Shown: positions 43,919 through 51,976 of the stretch, one piece after another
Numbering within the stretch: the stretch's first letter is position 1
Layout: each line of letters begins with the position of its first letter
Position numbers and translations under genes: made by a program
The notes under the pieces: generated by a model
What the model was told of the DNA's origin: nothing
Databases searched by the model: none
What the model saw: only the letters and a program-made list of their open reading frames with translations
From: Candidatus Poribacteria bacterium
GTDB lineage: Bacteria; Poribacteria; WGA-4E; WGA-3G
Direction: 5' to 3'
Length of the DNA stretch: 64,000 nt
Assembly (NCBI GenBank): GCA_958295815.1
Contig: OY282374.1
Coordinates: 1,384,856-1,448,855 of the forward strand

Positions 43919-44974
43919 ATGGAAAAACCGATTCGCTTAGGACTTATTGGTTGTGGTGGGATTGTACAAAATACGCATGCCCGCGCTTACCGTGCACTCA
44001 CGGATACTGTTCAGGTAACTGCCCTCGCAGATGTTGTGCCTGAGAATCTGCAAAAGATTGGGGAACTGTTCGGTGTGCCTACAGAAAACCGGTATTCAGA
44101 TTATCGGGAGATGCTGGAACACGCAGCGATCGATGTCGTAACAGTTGCCACACCACATTCTCTTCATGCCGAGCAGGTAATTGAAGCCGCATCGGCAGGT
44201 GTGGCTGTTATTTCCGAAAAACCGATGGCAACGAACTTAGAAGAGGCAGATAATATTTTAGCAGCTGTCCGTCGTAACGGTGTGCCTTACACGGTGGTAC
44301 ATAACTATATCTTTACCGCTGGTATGAGAGCAGCGATGACAGAACTTGATGCGCTCGGTGAATCTCATTTTGGACGAAGCGTTGGGATGGGGTTGAAACC
44401 GACAGATTTCTCTGCGGATCACCCGACACCGGCGTTTGCGTGGCGCGCAAGTAAAGCGAAAGGCGGGGGCTGTATCATTGATACGAGTTATCACGAAATC
44501 TATTCCGTATGTGCCTTAATGCGATCACCTGTCCGTTATGTTGAAGGGCGCGTCCAAACCCTCCGCTTTGATATAGATGTCGATGACATTGCTATGTTGC
44601 TCTGTGAACATGAGAATGGTGGGATCACGACTGTTTCAGGGGCGTGGTGCGTGCCTGCCACGGATTTCGGGTACTGCGAGATGCATGCTGAAAACGGTTC
44701 GCTTCGGGTCCGGCATCGCGTAAATGTGGAGGACGCGCTTCGTCGTTTCACGAGAGCAGATGGGTGGAAACAGTTGGAACTCTCTGAATTTGACGAAGCA
44801 GAGCAGACAGATGCAAGTGGGCATGCTCGCTATTTCGCTGAGACCTTTAATGCGCTTGCTGCGGATGCGCCTCTACCGGTGCCTGCGGAAAAAGCGTATC
44901 ACAATCTTGCTATTATTGAGGGCGCGCGTAAAGCGACCACAGAACGCCGTGCGATTGAGATTCCATTACCCTAA
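43919..44974 (+). CDS. Gfo/Idh/MocA family oxidoreductase
   Basis: NAD(P)-dependent dehydrogenase of 351 residues from ATG 43919 (AAAGGAG seven nt upstream). Rossmann loop LGLIGCGGIVQNTHARAY, VATPHSLHAEQVIEAA, and ISEKPMATNLEEAD with the EKP lysine; the C-terminal domain has CIIDTSYHEIYS. An earlier start at 43889 would fall inside the -10 box. It is followed after 28 nt by a small membrane protein gene. Confidence 0.92.
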   Translation: MEKPIRLGLIGCGGIVQNTHARAYRALTDTVQVTALADVVPENLQKIGELFGVPTENRYSDYREMLEHAAIDVVTVATPHSLHAEQVIEAASAGVAVISEKPMATNLEEADNILAAVRRNGVPYTVVHNYIFTAGMRAAMTELDALGESHFGRSVGMGLKPTDFSADHPTPAFAWRASKAKGGGCIIDTSYHEIYSVCALMRSPVRYVEGRVQTLRFDIDVDDIAMLLCEHENGGITTVSGAWCVPATDFGYCEMHAENGSLRVRHRVNVEDALRRFTRADGWKQLELSEFDEAEQTDASGHARYFAETFNALAADAPLPVPAEKAYHNLAIIEGARKATTERRAIEIPLP

Positions 44975-45002
44975 AAATATTTGAGAATTATCTGGAGAGG
45001 AA

Positions 45003-45434
45003 ATGAAAAGAGGGTTACTATTTCATGTTTTGGTTGTTGTGATGGTGGGGCTAAGCCTTAGCTTTTCTTTGCAGGCTATAGCACAACAGAGTTCGACATT
45101 CGTTGATGCGAGATCTGTCGCTGAATTTGATGCTGAGGATGATGTGAATACATCCGTGTGGCTTGCTGCTGGTGGACTTTTGGGAATAGTGGGTAATCTC
45201 CCACTCGGTGCTATTGCTATCGGTGGTGCGTATGTCTATCAACCTGTACCACCTGCAGAGCGACTTCTCGGAAAATCGGCGGAGTATGTCACTGTTTACA
45301 CAGAAGCCTACAAGACGAGATCGCGCAACCTACGATTGAGTGCCGCCTTAAAGGGAGCACTCGGTGGATCGGCTGCATTCTGTATGTTAGGGATGCTTAA
45401 GATAAAACCGTGGACAGATTGGGTGTTCTGGTAG
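45003..45434 (+). CDS. Small exported or membrane protein of unknown function
   Basis: Not recognised. The 143-residue product has a signal peptide (residues 5-27, ending SLQAIAQQ), a hydrophobic Gly/Leu/Ile-rich stretch (about 53-77), a polar region PVPPAERLLGKSAEYVTVYT with many basic residues after it, and a second hydrophobic stretch near 115-131. GAGAGGAA lies just before the ATG. It appears co-transcribed with the upstream Gfo/Idh gene and is followed by two hairpins. Confidence 0.7.
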   Translation: MKRGLLFHVLVVVMVGLSLSFSLQAIAQQSSTFVDARSVAEFDAEDDVNTSVWLAAGGLLGIVGNLPLGAIAIGGAYVYQPVPPAERLLGKSAEYVTVYTEAYKTRSRNLRLSAALKGALGGSAAFCMLGMLKIKPWTDWVFW

Positions 45435-45452
45435 GGTGTTGGCAGATACAAA

Positions 45453-45519
45453 AAAGCCTCGAAGTGAGGCTTTATGTGAGATGTATTTCAGGGAGAGGTG
45501 AGTACGAAACCCACCTCTC
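45453..45519. repeat. Two consecutive hairpins between convergent genes
   Basis: AAAGCCTC/GAGGCTTT (45453-45473, preceded by A5 on the plus strand, i.e. a T run for the minus-strand gene) and GAGAGGTG/CACCTCTC (45493-45519). The first is a plausible terminator for the minus-strand PLP gene. Confidence 0.55.
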
Positions 45520-45537
45520 TGATAGAAAATGGAGACC

Positions 45538-46659
45538 CTACGAACCCAAGATATGCCGTAAGGCGTTTGCGATGATATACTCCTCGCCTGCATTGAGGGT
45601 ATATGCGTTAATTACCACAGCCTCTTTGCCGTGTGCATTCACTTTAATCCTCGGTGTGCCAGCGTCGAGTGCTTGTGTGACCTCTGCGGCATCTTTGCCG
45701 GTAATAGCAGCATCGATATTTACATGCAGATTCGACAGCGTATGGCTTTTTTCCCCATAATGGACTTCGCAGGATACGCCGTCAACGTTCGCGAGCTCAT
45801 GTTCTAATGCTGCATATCTTGCGTCCTGTTCCTTTAGGCGTTTATCGTGGTCGGTTGATAACCAGATATCGATGGCGGTCACTAACCCGATAATTTCCTG
45901 TCGGTCGACTTTCATACCGCGTCCAACGGGTCTCGGTCCAATGAATCCGTGCTGCCGCACCCCTTCAATCAAATCCTTTCTTCCACAGACAAAACCCGTC
46001 GAATGTGGGGCGTTGAAATACTTACCACCGAAACAGACAAGGTCGGCGGATTGAGCGTTCCGCTGGAAATAATCGAGCGGATAGATTTGGGCGGCTGCAT
46101 CAGCAATCATCGGGAGATTGTGCGAATGGGCAATCTCAATCGCGTCTGCTAACGACACCCCATTTTCATGTTCTGCTTGAATGAGATATGCAACCGCCGC
46201 GGTGTTTTCACCTATGGCTGCCTCTAACGTTTCATTTGTACAACCGTCGTCATCGCCTACGTAGATGAGTTTACTACCTGGAATCGTAAACGCCCGATCG
46301 TAGGTGTAATGTTGCATCTTCTGAAAGACGATTTCATCTTTAAGCCCGGTGGTATCTGGCAGTTGTGCCATTTTGTCAGGATCGTTTCCTGTCATCACCG
46401 TTGCTGATGCCAAGACGAGGGCAGTGTAGCATCCAGCGGTGATGTAGGCATCCTCAACGCCGAGCCGCTCGGCTATGAATTGCCCGGTCTTTTCCAACAG
46501 TTCAGCCATTTCGACGTAGCTGGTATCGGCTTCTTGCATTGCTTTACGGACAGCTGCTGAAGGTGTTGATCCGCCGCGCACGGTCTGGTTTCCCTGTGCG
46601 TTAATTAGGGGCCGCGCGCCGAGTTTTTTATAGACGTTTCCCCAATTTGTATTCGCCAT
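45538..46659 (-). CDS. SelA-like PLP-dependent protein
   Basis: PLP fold-type I protein of 373 residues, related to SelA (selenocysteine synthase) and D-glucosaminate ammonia-lyase-like enzymes. Features: ARPLINAQGNQTVRGGS, DAYITAGCYTALVLASA, HENGVSLADAIEIAHSHNLP, IADAAAQIYPLD with the PLP-binding Asp, and CFGGKYFNAPHSTGF with the likely Schiff-base Lys. No selB, selD or tRNA-Sec is nearby, so a catabolic lyase or aminotransferase role is more likely than selenocysteine synthesis. AAGGAG lies eight nt before the ATG. Confidence 0.85.
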   Translation of the reverse strand: MANTNWGNVYKKLGARPLINAQGNQTVRGGSTPSAAVRKAMQEADTSYVEMAELLEKTGQFIAERLGVEDAYITAGCYTALVLASATVMTGNDPDKMAQLPDTTGLKDEIVFQKMQHYTYDRAFTIPGSKLIYVGDDDGCTNETLEAAIGENTAAVAYLIQAEHENGVSLADAIEIAHSHNLPMIADAAAQIYPLDYFQRNAQSADLVCFGGKYFNAPHSTGFVCGRKDLIEGVRQHGFIGPRPVGRGMKVDRQEIIGLVTAIDIWLSTDHDKRLKEQDARYAALEHELANVDGVSCEVHYGEKSHTLSNLHVNIDAAITGKDAAEVTQALDAGTPRIKVNAHGKEAVVINAYTLNAGEEYIIANALRHILGS

Positions 46660-46738
46660 GAGATATTCTCCTTATGTAAGAGGTCTCTGTAACTCGAATG
46701 AGTAAGCGTTAGCGGTTTTGGGTAAGAAATCTCAGTTC

Positions 46739-46767
46739 ACTTTAACAGGAAACGTGTAATTTGTCAA
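46739..46767 (-). promoter_or_regulatory. Sigma-70 promoter of the SelA-like gene
   Basis: Minus strand: TTGACA (46767-46762), 17-nt spacer, TAAAGT (46744-46739), about 80 nt before the ATG. Confidence 0.7.
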
Positions 46768-46798
46768 GTCGTTTAATTTTTCTGAAAGCTGACTGTCC

Positions 46799-47770
46799 TT
46801 AGAGAATCGTCAATTCGTCTTCGTCACCACTTTCCTCCAGAACTGCTACTAATTCCTGTGCTGCTGCACCAAATGCTTCCGATTGGGGTGACTCTGGATT
46901 TCCAGCGACGATCGGGACCCCGATGTCCCCAGCCGTACAGACTTCAGCGTCCAGTGGAATCTGCCCTAAGAACGCAACGCCGAATCGCTCACTCGTGTTT
47001 CTCCCGCCATCGGCACTAAAGATTTCAGTCTTTTCATTGCAATGTGGACAGAGGAAGTAACTCATGTTTTCTATAATGCCCAAAATCGGCACGCCGAGCC
47101 GTTCAAACATTGCAACCCCGCGCCGGACATCCGCGAGCGCAACATCTTGCGGCGTTGTAACGATAACTGCCCCAGTGAGCGGAATCGCTTGCGTTAAGGA
47201 GAGGGCGACATCGCCTGTACCCGGTGGCAGATCGATAATCAGATAGTCGAGTTCACCCCATTCTACATCGCTCAGAAATTGGCGGATTGCACTGTGTAGC
47301 ATCGGGCCTCGCCAAATCATTGCCTGTTCTTCCGGCACCATGAACCCGATTGACATCAGTTTAATGTTGTGCCGAACCAACGGGACCAGTTTTCGCTCTG
47401 GACTTGTTCGTGGACGTTCTTGAATCCCCATCATCGTTGGAATACTCGGACCGTAAGCGTCTGCATCCATCAAGCCGACTTTCGCACCGGCATTTGCAAG
47501 CGAAATCGCCATGTTCGTAGCGACAGTCGATTTCCCAACGCCACCCTTTCCGCTCGCGACTGCGATTTTATGCTTTATATTCGGTAGTGTGATATTTTGT
47601 TGCTGTGGTTGCTGCTGGGGATTCGGTTGTTGCTGTTGTGGATTCGGCTGTTGTCCTTGCCGTCCAGGAATTTGTGAACCGCTGATTACCTTCAACTCTG
47701 GATGCTCTTTTGCTGTTGGGGATGATGGGGGTTCCGATTTTTTTTTCTCGCCTTTTTTTAAAAATCTCAT
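46799..47770 (-). CDS. Mrp/ApbC-type P-loop ATPase, Fe-S cluster carrier
   Basis: Mrp/NBP35 proteins carry Fe-S clusters to apo-enzymes. The 323-residue protein (ATG 47770, AGGAG seven nt upstream) has AVASGKGGVGKST (Walker A with the deviant Lys), DADAYGPSIPTMMG, IDLPPGTGDV and the metal-binding ENMSYFLCPHC. The N-terminal MIP18 (DUF59) domain of many bacterial homologues is absent; instead residues about 30-57 are a Pro/Asn/Gln-rich linker with repeated QQPNPQQQ units. It is divergent from thuA-like. Confidence 0.92.
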   Translation of the reverse strand: MRFLKKGEKKKSEPPSSPTAKEHPELKVISGSQIPGRQGQQPNPQQQQPNPQQQPQQQNITLPNIKHKIAVASGKGGVGKSTVATNMAISLANAGAKVGLMDADAYGPSIPTMMGIQERPRTSPERKLVPLVRHNIKLMSIGFMVPEEQAMIWRGPMLHSAIRQFLSDVEWGELDYLIIDLPPGTGDVALSLTQAIPLTGAVIVTTPQDVALADVRRGVAMFERLGVPILGIIENMSYFLCPHCNEKTEIFSADGGRNTSERFGVAFLGQIPLDAEVCTAGDIGVPIVAGNPESPQSEAFGAAAQELVAVLEESGDEDELTIL

Positions 47771-47875
47771 GTTGATTCTCCTGACTGATTCGATTTTATG
47801 GGTAAGATTCAAACCCGCTAACAAATATTAGCGCGGACGTGTGGCACTTAATGTTACGATGCCCCGCGAAATAGT

Positions 47876-47905
47876 TTAACACTTTTTCTTTTATTTTTGT
47901 ATAAT
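47876..47905 (+). promoter_or_regulatory. Sigma-70 promoter of the ThuA-like gene
   Basis: TTAACA (47876-47881), 18-nt spacer, perfect TATAAT (47900-47905), leaving a leader of about 88 nt. Confidence 0.6.
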
Positions 47906-48000
47906 ACCTTTAAGACTTGGATAAAGTCTACTTAATTGCAGGCAGGTATCCATACCTCGCCAGCGAAAAGATATTTGATGATAGATTGGAAGGAGTTTTT

Positions 48001-48666
48001 ATGAACATTCTCATGTTGCGCCATTCTGCTGGTTTCGAGCACTCTTATCTACCCAACGCCGAAGTAACGCTGAAGCAGCTTGGGGCAGAAAATGGTTGGA
48101 ACGTTCTCACAACACACCGTTGCGAATTAATTACGGCTGAAAATCTTGAAAAACAGGACATCGTAGCGTTCGCAACGACCGGTAACCTTGCGTTTGACGA
48201 CGCTCAGAAAGAAGCACTCCTGAGTTTCGTACGCAACGGAAAAGCCTTCTTTGGCATCCATAATGCTACGGATACCTGCTATGATTGGCCCGAATACGGC
48301 GAGATGCTCGGCGGCTATTTCGCTGGACACCCGTGGCATGAAGAGGTGAATGTCATTGTTGAGGATTCCGATCATCCGGCAACGCGCATGCTTGGTAGCA
48401 GCTTCAAAGTTGTCGATGAAATTTATACTTTCAAAGACTGGAATCGCAATAAAACACGGGTACTCATGCGCTTGGACAATGAATCCATTGACCTCTCCCG
48501 CGGAAACCGAGATGACCACGATTATGCGCTCGGATGGTGCCATACCTACGGTAAAGGTCGTGTGATGTACACAGCACTCGGTCACCCTGATGAACTATGG
48601 GATCAAAAATGGTTCCACGAACACATCATTGGGTGTATCAAATGGGCTGCTGGATTGGAAGACTAA
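48001..48666 (+). CDS. ThuA domain protein (trehalose-utilisation-like)
   Basis: Glutamine-amidotransferase-like fold of the ThuA family, often found with Gfo/Idh genes in sugar use. ATG 48001 (GGAAGGAG upstream) gives 221 residues. Family marks: NILMLRHSAGFEHSYLPNAE, DIVAFATTGNLAFDDAQKEAL, AFFGIHNATDTCYDWPEYGEMLGG split by a glycine loop, HPATRMLGSSF and YGKGRVMYTALGH with the conserved His. The Cys of classical amidotransferases is not conserved in this family. Substrate unknown. Confidence 0.88.
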   Translation: MNILMLRHSAGFEHSYLPNAEVTLKQLGAENGWNVLTTHRCELITAENLEKQDIVAFATTGNLAFDDAQKEALLSFVRNGKAFFGIHNATDTCYDWPEYGEMLGGYFAGHPWHEEVNVIVEDSDHPATRMLGSSFKVVDEIYTFKDWNRNKTRVLMRLDNESIDLSRGNRDDHDYALGWCHTYGKGRVMYTALGHPDELWDQKWFHEHIIGCIKWAAGLED

Positions 48667-48737
48667 CTGCTATCCATACGCTTTCTGTCTGAACCCCAAG
48701 GCGCGCTTTTTGTGAGAAAAAATAAGTTGACATTTAT

Positions 48738-48944
48738 TCTGTAGGAGCGATCTCCGAATCGCGATTTTACGCTCTGAGAGTCGGGAATCGGAGTTCCCTC
48801 CTACAGATGGCTATCAGCAGTCAGAAAGAGTCGGGAATCGGAGTTCCCTCCTACAGATGGCTATCAGCAGTCAGAAAGAGTCGGGAAATGTAAAGCTATG
48901 ACAAATTGTGTCGCGTGTGGACACAATTTGGAGTTCCCTCCTAC
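48738..48944. repeat. Repeat cluster: inverted GTAGGAG element and two tandem 50-bp copies
   Basis: The gene-free stretch 48667-48953 holds two identical 50-bp units (48781-48830 and 48831-48880) containing TCGGAGTTCCCTCCTACAGA, a third core (GGAGTTCCCTCCTAC at 48930-48944), and an opposite-oriented relative at 48738-48757 that pairs with 48788-48807 at 17 of 20 positions. A diverged copy of the left part recurs at 57181-57205. Confidence 0.85.
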
Positions 48945-48953
48945 CAATTCAAT

Positions 48954-49955
48954 TTAGTCTTCAATAAGTCCTGTCGCTCGCAAAAGTGTTTCCTGTACCA
49001 GCAATTCATGGGATACAGGACGATCAGGTGCTTGTGTTCCTGCGATGGTTGCCAAAAATGCGTCGAGTTCCAATTCATAGGTCCGTTGACGGCTTTCCCC
49101 ATCTATCTCCACGATCTGTTCACCTGCTGTGTATCCGCCATTTGCTTCCTCTAGACAGAGGCGAATATTCAACCCCGGCTCAAAGGGTTCGATGATAATG
49201 GCACTGCCCGCGCTACCGTAAACCTCAAATCGGCGCGCAACGGGACGTGGTTCCAAAGCAGAAATTGATATGAATGCCATTGCGTTTTCAAATTCATACA
49301 CGGTCAATGTATTGTCTTTGAAGGGTTCCAGCGAATCGCCATCGTTTCGGAGGAAAGAGGTCACTTTTTCGGGTCGTCCGAGAAGCCACAGGACCTGGTC
49401 GAGCACGTGCCCACCTAAATCAAAAAAGATGCCGCCGATGTGTTGGCTGATACGCTTGCGCGCTTCTTGAGAGATGTTGGTTGACATGTGGGCGCGAACG
49501 GAAAAAACATCGCCTAAGAAGCCTGATTTTACCCATTCAGCGACCTGTTTAAAGGCGGAATGATACCGCAACATGTAGCCCATCTGCACCAACAGGGATT
49601 TTTCTTGGGCGGTATTAATGACCCGCTGCCACTGTTCCCAGTTTTCACCTGCCGGTTTGTCATACCAGACGTGTTTGCCAGCGTTGACGATTGCCTCGGT
49701 CTGATCCAAGCTTTCTGCGTTGTTCCCTTCCGATGCGATTGCAACAATGCTCTCGTCGTTTAGCATTTCTGCTGCGTCGGTATACCAGTGGACATCCGCA
49801 AATCTGCCACCGTCATTTTGAAGTTTTGCGCGTTGCTCGGCATCGGGTTCAAATACCCCCGCGACTTCAACATCAGGATTCACATGCATCGCCTGCAGCT
49901 TCCCACCTGCGTGTCCATGTTTCGTTCCATACTGTGCCATTCGTATTTTCGCCAT
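48954..49955 (-). CDS. Gfo/Idh/MocA family oxidoreductase
   Basis: NAD(P)-dependent dehydrogenase of 333 residues. MAQYGTKHGHAGGKLQAM is a divergent Rossmann loop, followed by ASEGNNAESLDQTEAIVNAG and HVWYDKPAG, where the EKP motif is DKP but the Lys is kept; the C-terminal domain shows GGIFFDLGGHVLDQVLWLLG. ATG 49955 is chosen (GGAG six nt upstream) over in-frame codons that overlap the ribosome site. It has a perfect sigma-70 promoter and is divergent from argJ. Confidence 0.9.
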   Translation of the reverse strand: MAKIRMAQYGTKHGHAGGKLQAMHVNPDVEVAGVFEPDAEQRAKLQNDGGRFADVHWYTDAAEMLNDESIVAIASEGNNAESLDQTEAIVNAGKHVWYDKPAGENWEQWQRVINTAQEKSLLVQMGYMLRYHSAFKQVAEWVKSGFLGDVFSVRAHMSTNISQEARKRISQHIGGIFFDLGGHVLDQVLWLLGRPEKVTSFLRNDGDSLEPFKDNTLTVYEFENAMAFISISALEPRPVARRFEVYGSAGSAIIIEPFEPGLNIRLCLEEANGGYTAGEQIVEIDGESRQRTYELELDAFLATIAGTQAPDRPVSHELLVQETLLRATGLIED

Positions 49956-49998
49956 TTTCATCTCCAAAGTCTGAAGTTCGTAAAATTAAGATTAACCA

Positions 49999-50026
49999 AT
50001 TATATCTGCATCCGAGCGAATGTCAA
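49999..50026 (-). promoter_or_regulatory. Consensus sigma-70 promoter of the Gfo/Idh gene at 49.9 kb
   Basis: Minus strand: TTGACA (50026-50021), 16-nt spacer, TATAAT (50004-49999); both boxes match consensus exactly. Confidence 0.8.
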
Positions 50027-50061
50027 GGGAAATTCAATCCAGTTTACGGATTTACTTTCCG

Positions 50062-50090
50062 TTGACAATTCCACTTAAATGTATTACAAT
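50062..50090 (+). promoter_or_regulatory. Sigma-70 promoter of argJ
   Basis: TTGACA (50062-50067), 17-nt spacer, TACAAT (50085-50090), 33 nt before the ATG. Confidence 0.8.
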
Positions 50091-50123
50091 TACTACTCTA
50101 TATTTTTCTCCAAGGAGCGTTTC

Positions 50124-51329
50124 ATGAAACAGATAGATGGTGGGATTACCGCTGTGCAGGGTGTTCGTGCAGCGGGAGTTCACGCCGGTATTAAGGCAGC
50201 AGATGCGAAAGATGTGGCACTCATCGTTACCGATTCTCCTGCGGTTGCTGCGGGTGTCTTCACAAAAAATAGTGTTACCGCTGCACCCGTCATAGTATGC
50301 CGCGAACATATCAGCGATGGGCAGTCGCAAGCCATTATTGTCAATAGCGGGAACGCTAACGCCTGCACTGGCGAAGTCGGTATGGCAAACGCGCGACGGA
50401 TGGCTTCCGCAACTGCTGAGCAACTCGGTATTGACGCAGGTCTCGTTCTTGTTTCCTCAACTGGTGTTATTGGGCAGCAATTGCCGATGGATAAAATCGA
50501 AAACGGGATTCAAGCCACTGCAGGTGCCCTCAGTACCGAAGGTGGAAGCGACGCCGCTGAAGCGATTATGACGACCGATACACACCCGAAATCTGTCGCT
50601 GTAGAGGTCGAGATTGATGGCGTACCCGTGAGGATCGGCGGAATTGCCAAAGGCTCTGGTATGATCGCACCTAATATGGCGACTATGCTTTCCTATCTAA
50701 CAACAGATGCCAGAGTTAACGCTGAAACGCTCCAGACGGCTTTAAACAGGGTCGTAGATGATACGTATAACCTTTTGACTGTTGACACAGATCGCAGCAC
50801 AAATGACACCGTACTAATCCTCGCAACCGGACATGCTGGCAATACTGATATTGTTGAAGCGGATGGGGAAAATTACGACGCGTTTTGTGATGGACTTCAG
50901 TTTGTCTGTACTGAATTGGTAAAGATGCTCGCTCGCGATGGTGAAGGCGCGACTAAACTTGTCGAGGTGGTGGTTACACGCGCCAAAAACCGAGACGATG
51001 CAGAAAAAGCGGCACGTGCTGTTGCTGAGTCTCCACTTGTCAAGACCGCTGTTTTTGCCAACGATGCTAATTGGGGACGCATTATGATGGCGATCGGTAA
51101 ATCTGGTGCGGAATTCGATCCTTATCAGGTGGATGTCTGGCTTGCCGATTATCAACTCGTCAAAAACGGAATGGATGCTGGATATGATGAGGACCAAGCG
51201 ACTTCCTTGTTCTCGCAAGATCCGGTGCGTATTACCATAGATCTCCATGCTGGGGACACTGAGGTAACGATGTGGACCTGCGATTATTCCTATGATTATA
51301 TCCGAATTAACGCCGATTATCGGACATAG
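50124..51329 (+). CDS. argJ: Bifunctional ornithine acetyltransferase / N-acetylglutamate synthase
   Basis: ArgJ recycles the acetyl group from acetylornithine to glutamate in arginine synthesis; bifunctional forms also use acetyl-CoA. ATG 50124 (AAGGAG seven nt upstream) gives 401 residues. The precursor cuts itself into two subunits at an Ala-Thr bond in the conserved KGSGMIAPNMATMLSYLTTD segment, near residue 185, where the Thr becomes the catalytic nucleophile. Other family parts: NSGNANACTG and DTDRSTNDT. It stands alone here; no other arg gene is in the window. Confidence 0.95.
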   Translation: MKQIDGGITAVQGVRAAGVHAGIKAADAKDVALIVTDSPAVAAGVFTKNSVTAAPVIVCREHISDGQSQAIIVNSGNANACTGEVGMANARRMASATAEQLGIDAGLVLVSSTGVIGQQLPMDKIENGIQATAGALSTEGGSDAAEAIMTTDTHPKSVAVEVEIDGVPVRIGGIAKGSGMIAPNMATMLSYLTTDARVNAETLQTALNRVVDDTYNLLTVDTDRSTNDTVLILATGHAGNTDIVEADGENYDAFCDGLQFVCTELVKMLARDGEGATKLVEVVVTRAKNRDDAEKAARAVAESPLVKTAVFANDANWGRIMMAIGKSGAEFDPYQVDVWLADYQLVKNGMDAGYDEDQATSLFSQDPVRITIDLHAGDTEVTMWTCDYSYDYIRINADYRT

Positions 51330-51403
51330 GTTAGGATAGGTTAGGACATATCAAAAATTTTTGCCAATAATTCAGATTTCTGCTATTTTAATGAAAAATT
51401 AAC

Positions 51404-51432
51404 TTGACATTCATTTGCAAGTGTGGTAAACT
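51404..51432 (+). promoter_or_regulatory. Sigma-70 promoter of the tRNA cluster
   Basis: TTGACA (51404-51409), 17-nt spacer, TAAACT (51427-51432), 54 nt before tRNA-Gly. Confidence 0.75.
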
Positions 51433-51485
51433 ATATACGCTTTTGAGATCCGCAGAATTTCTTCTGCTTGGGTTATCAAAATGAT

Positions 51486-51560
<75 letters not shown>

Positions 51561-51569
51561 TGTTCTTCG

Positions 51570-51644
51570 GGTGGCGTAGCCAAGTGGTAAGGCCAGAGTC
51601 TGCAAAACTCTTATTCGTCGGTTCGATTCCGACCGCCACCTCCA
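51570..51644 (+). tRNA. tRNA-Cys (GCA)
   Basis: Acceptor arms GGTGGCG/CGCCACC, anticodon stem AGAGT/ACTCT with loop CTGCAAA (anticodon GCA), T arm GTCGG-TTCGATT-CCGAC, encoded CCA. It lies nine nt after tRNA-Gly. Confidence 0.97.
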
Positions 51645-51662
51645 TCATCTCTCTCCGAAAAT

Positions 51663-51736
51663 GGGCGGTTAGCTCAGGTGGCTAGAGCGTTTGCTTGACA
51701 TGCAAGAGGTCACAGGTTCAAGTCCTGTACCGCCCA
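51663..51736 (+). tRNA. tRNA-Val (GAC)
   Basis: Acceptor arms GGGCGGT/ACCGCCC, anticodon loop TTGACAT (anticodon GAC), T loop TTCAAGT. The discriminator A is followed by TCC, so CCA is not encoded and must be added after transcription, unlike the two preceding tRNAs. No clear terminator follows. Confidence 0.96.
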
Positions 51737-51852
51737 TCCTTCTTTTACCCAATTTCCTTATCCCAGAAAATCTATTTCGACTCCAACTTTTTCTTGAACC
51801 TTTCTAACAACTGGATACTGATAACTGCTCCGCCATCGTACTGTGGAAATAA

Positions 51853-51882
51853 TTGGCATTTCTATGCCGGATGCGGTACAAT
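51853..51882 (+). promoter_or_regulatory. Sigma-70 promoter of thrS
   Basis: TTGGCA (51853-51858), 18-nt spacer, TACAAT (51877-51882), about 95 nt before thrS. Confidence 0.6.
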
Positions 51883-51976
51883 AATTATTCGTAAACATTG
51901 TAGGAAAAAAGACGTTAAGTCTATGTGAATAATTTTTTTAACCCACACAAATCGACCTATATGAGAGTAGATCACA

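Noticed and set aside
45538..46659. Genuine selenocysteine synthase (selA)
   Set aside because: No selB, selD or tRNA-Sec nearby and the sequence fits the broader SelA-like PLP group; left as SelA-like.
48781..48880. Tandem 50-bp units as a CRISPR or replication origin iteron array
   Set aside because: Only two copies with no unique spacers; they match dispersed intergenic hairpin repeats and no replication gene is near.
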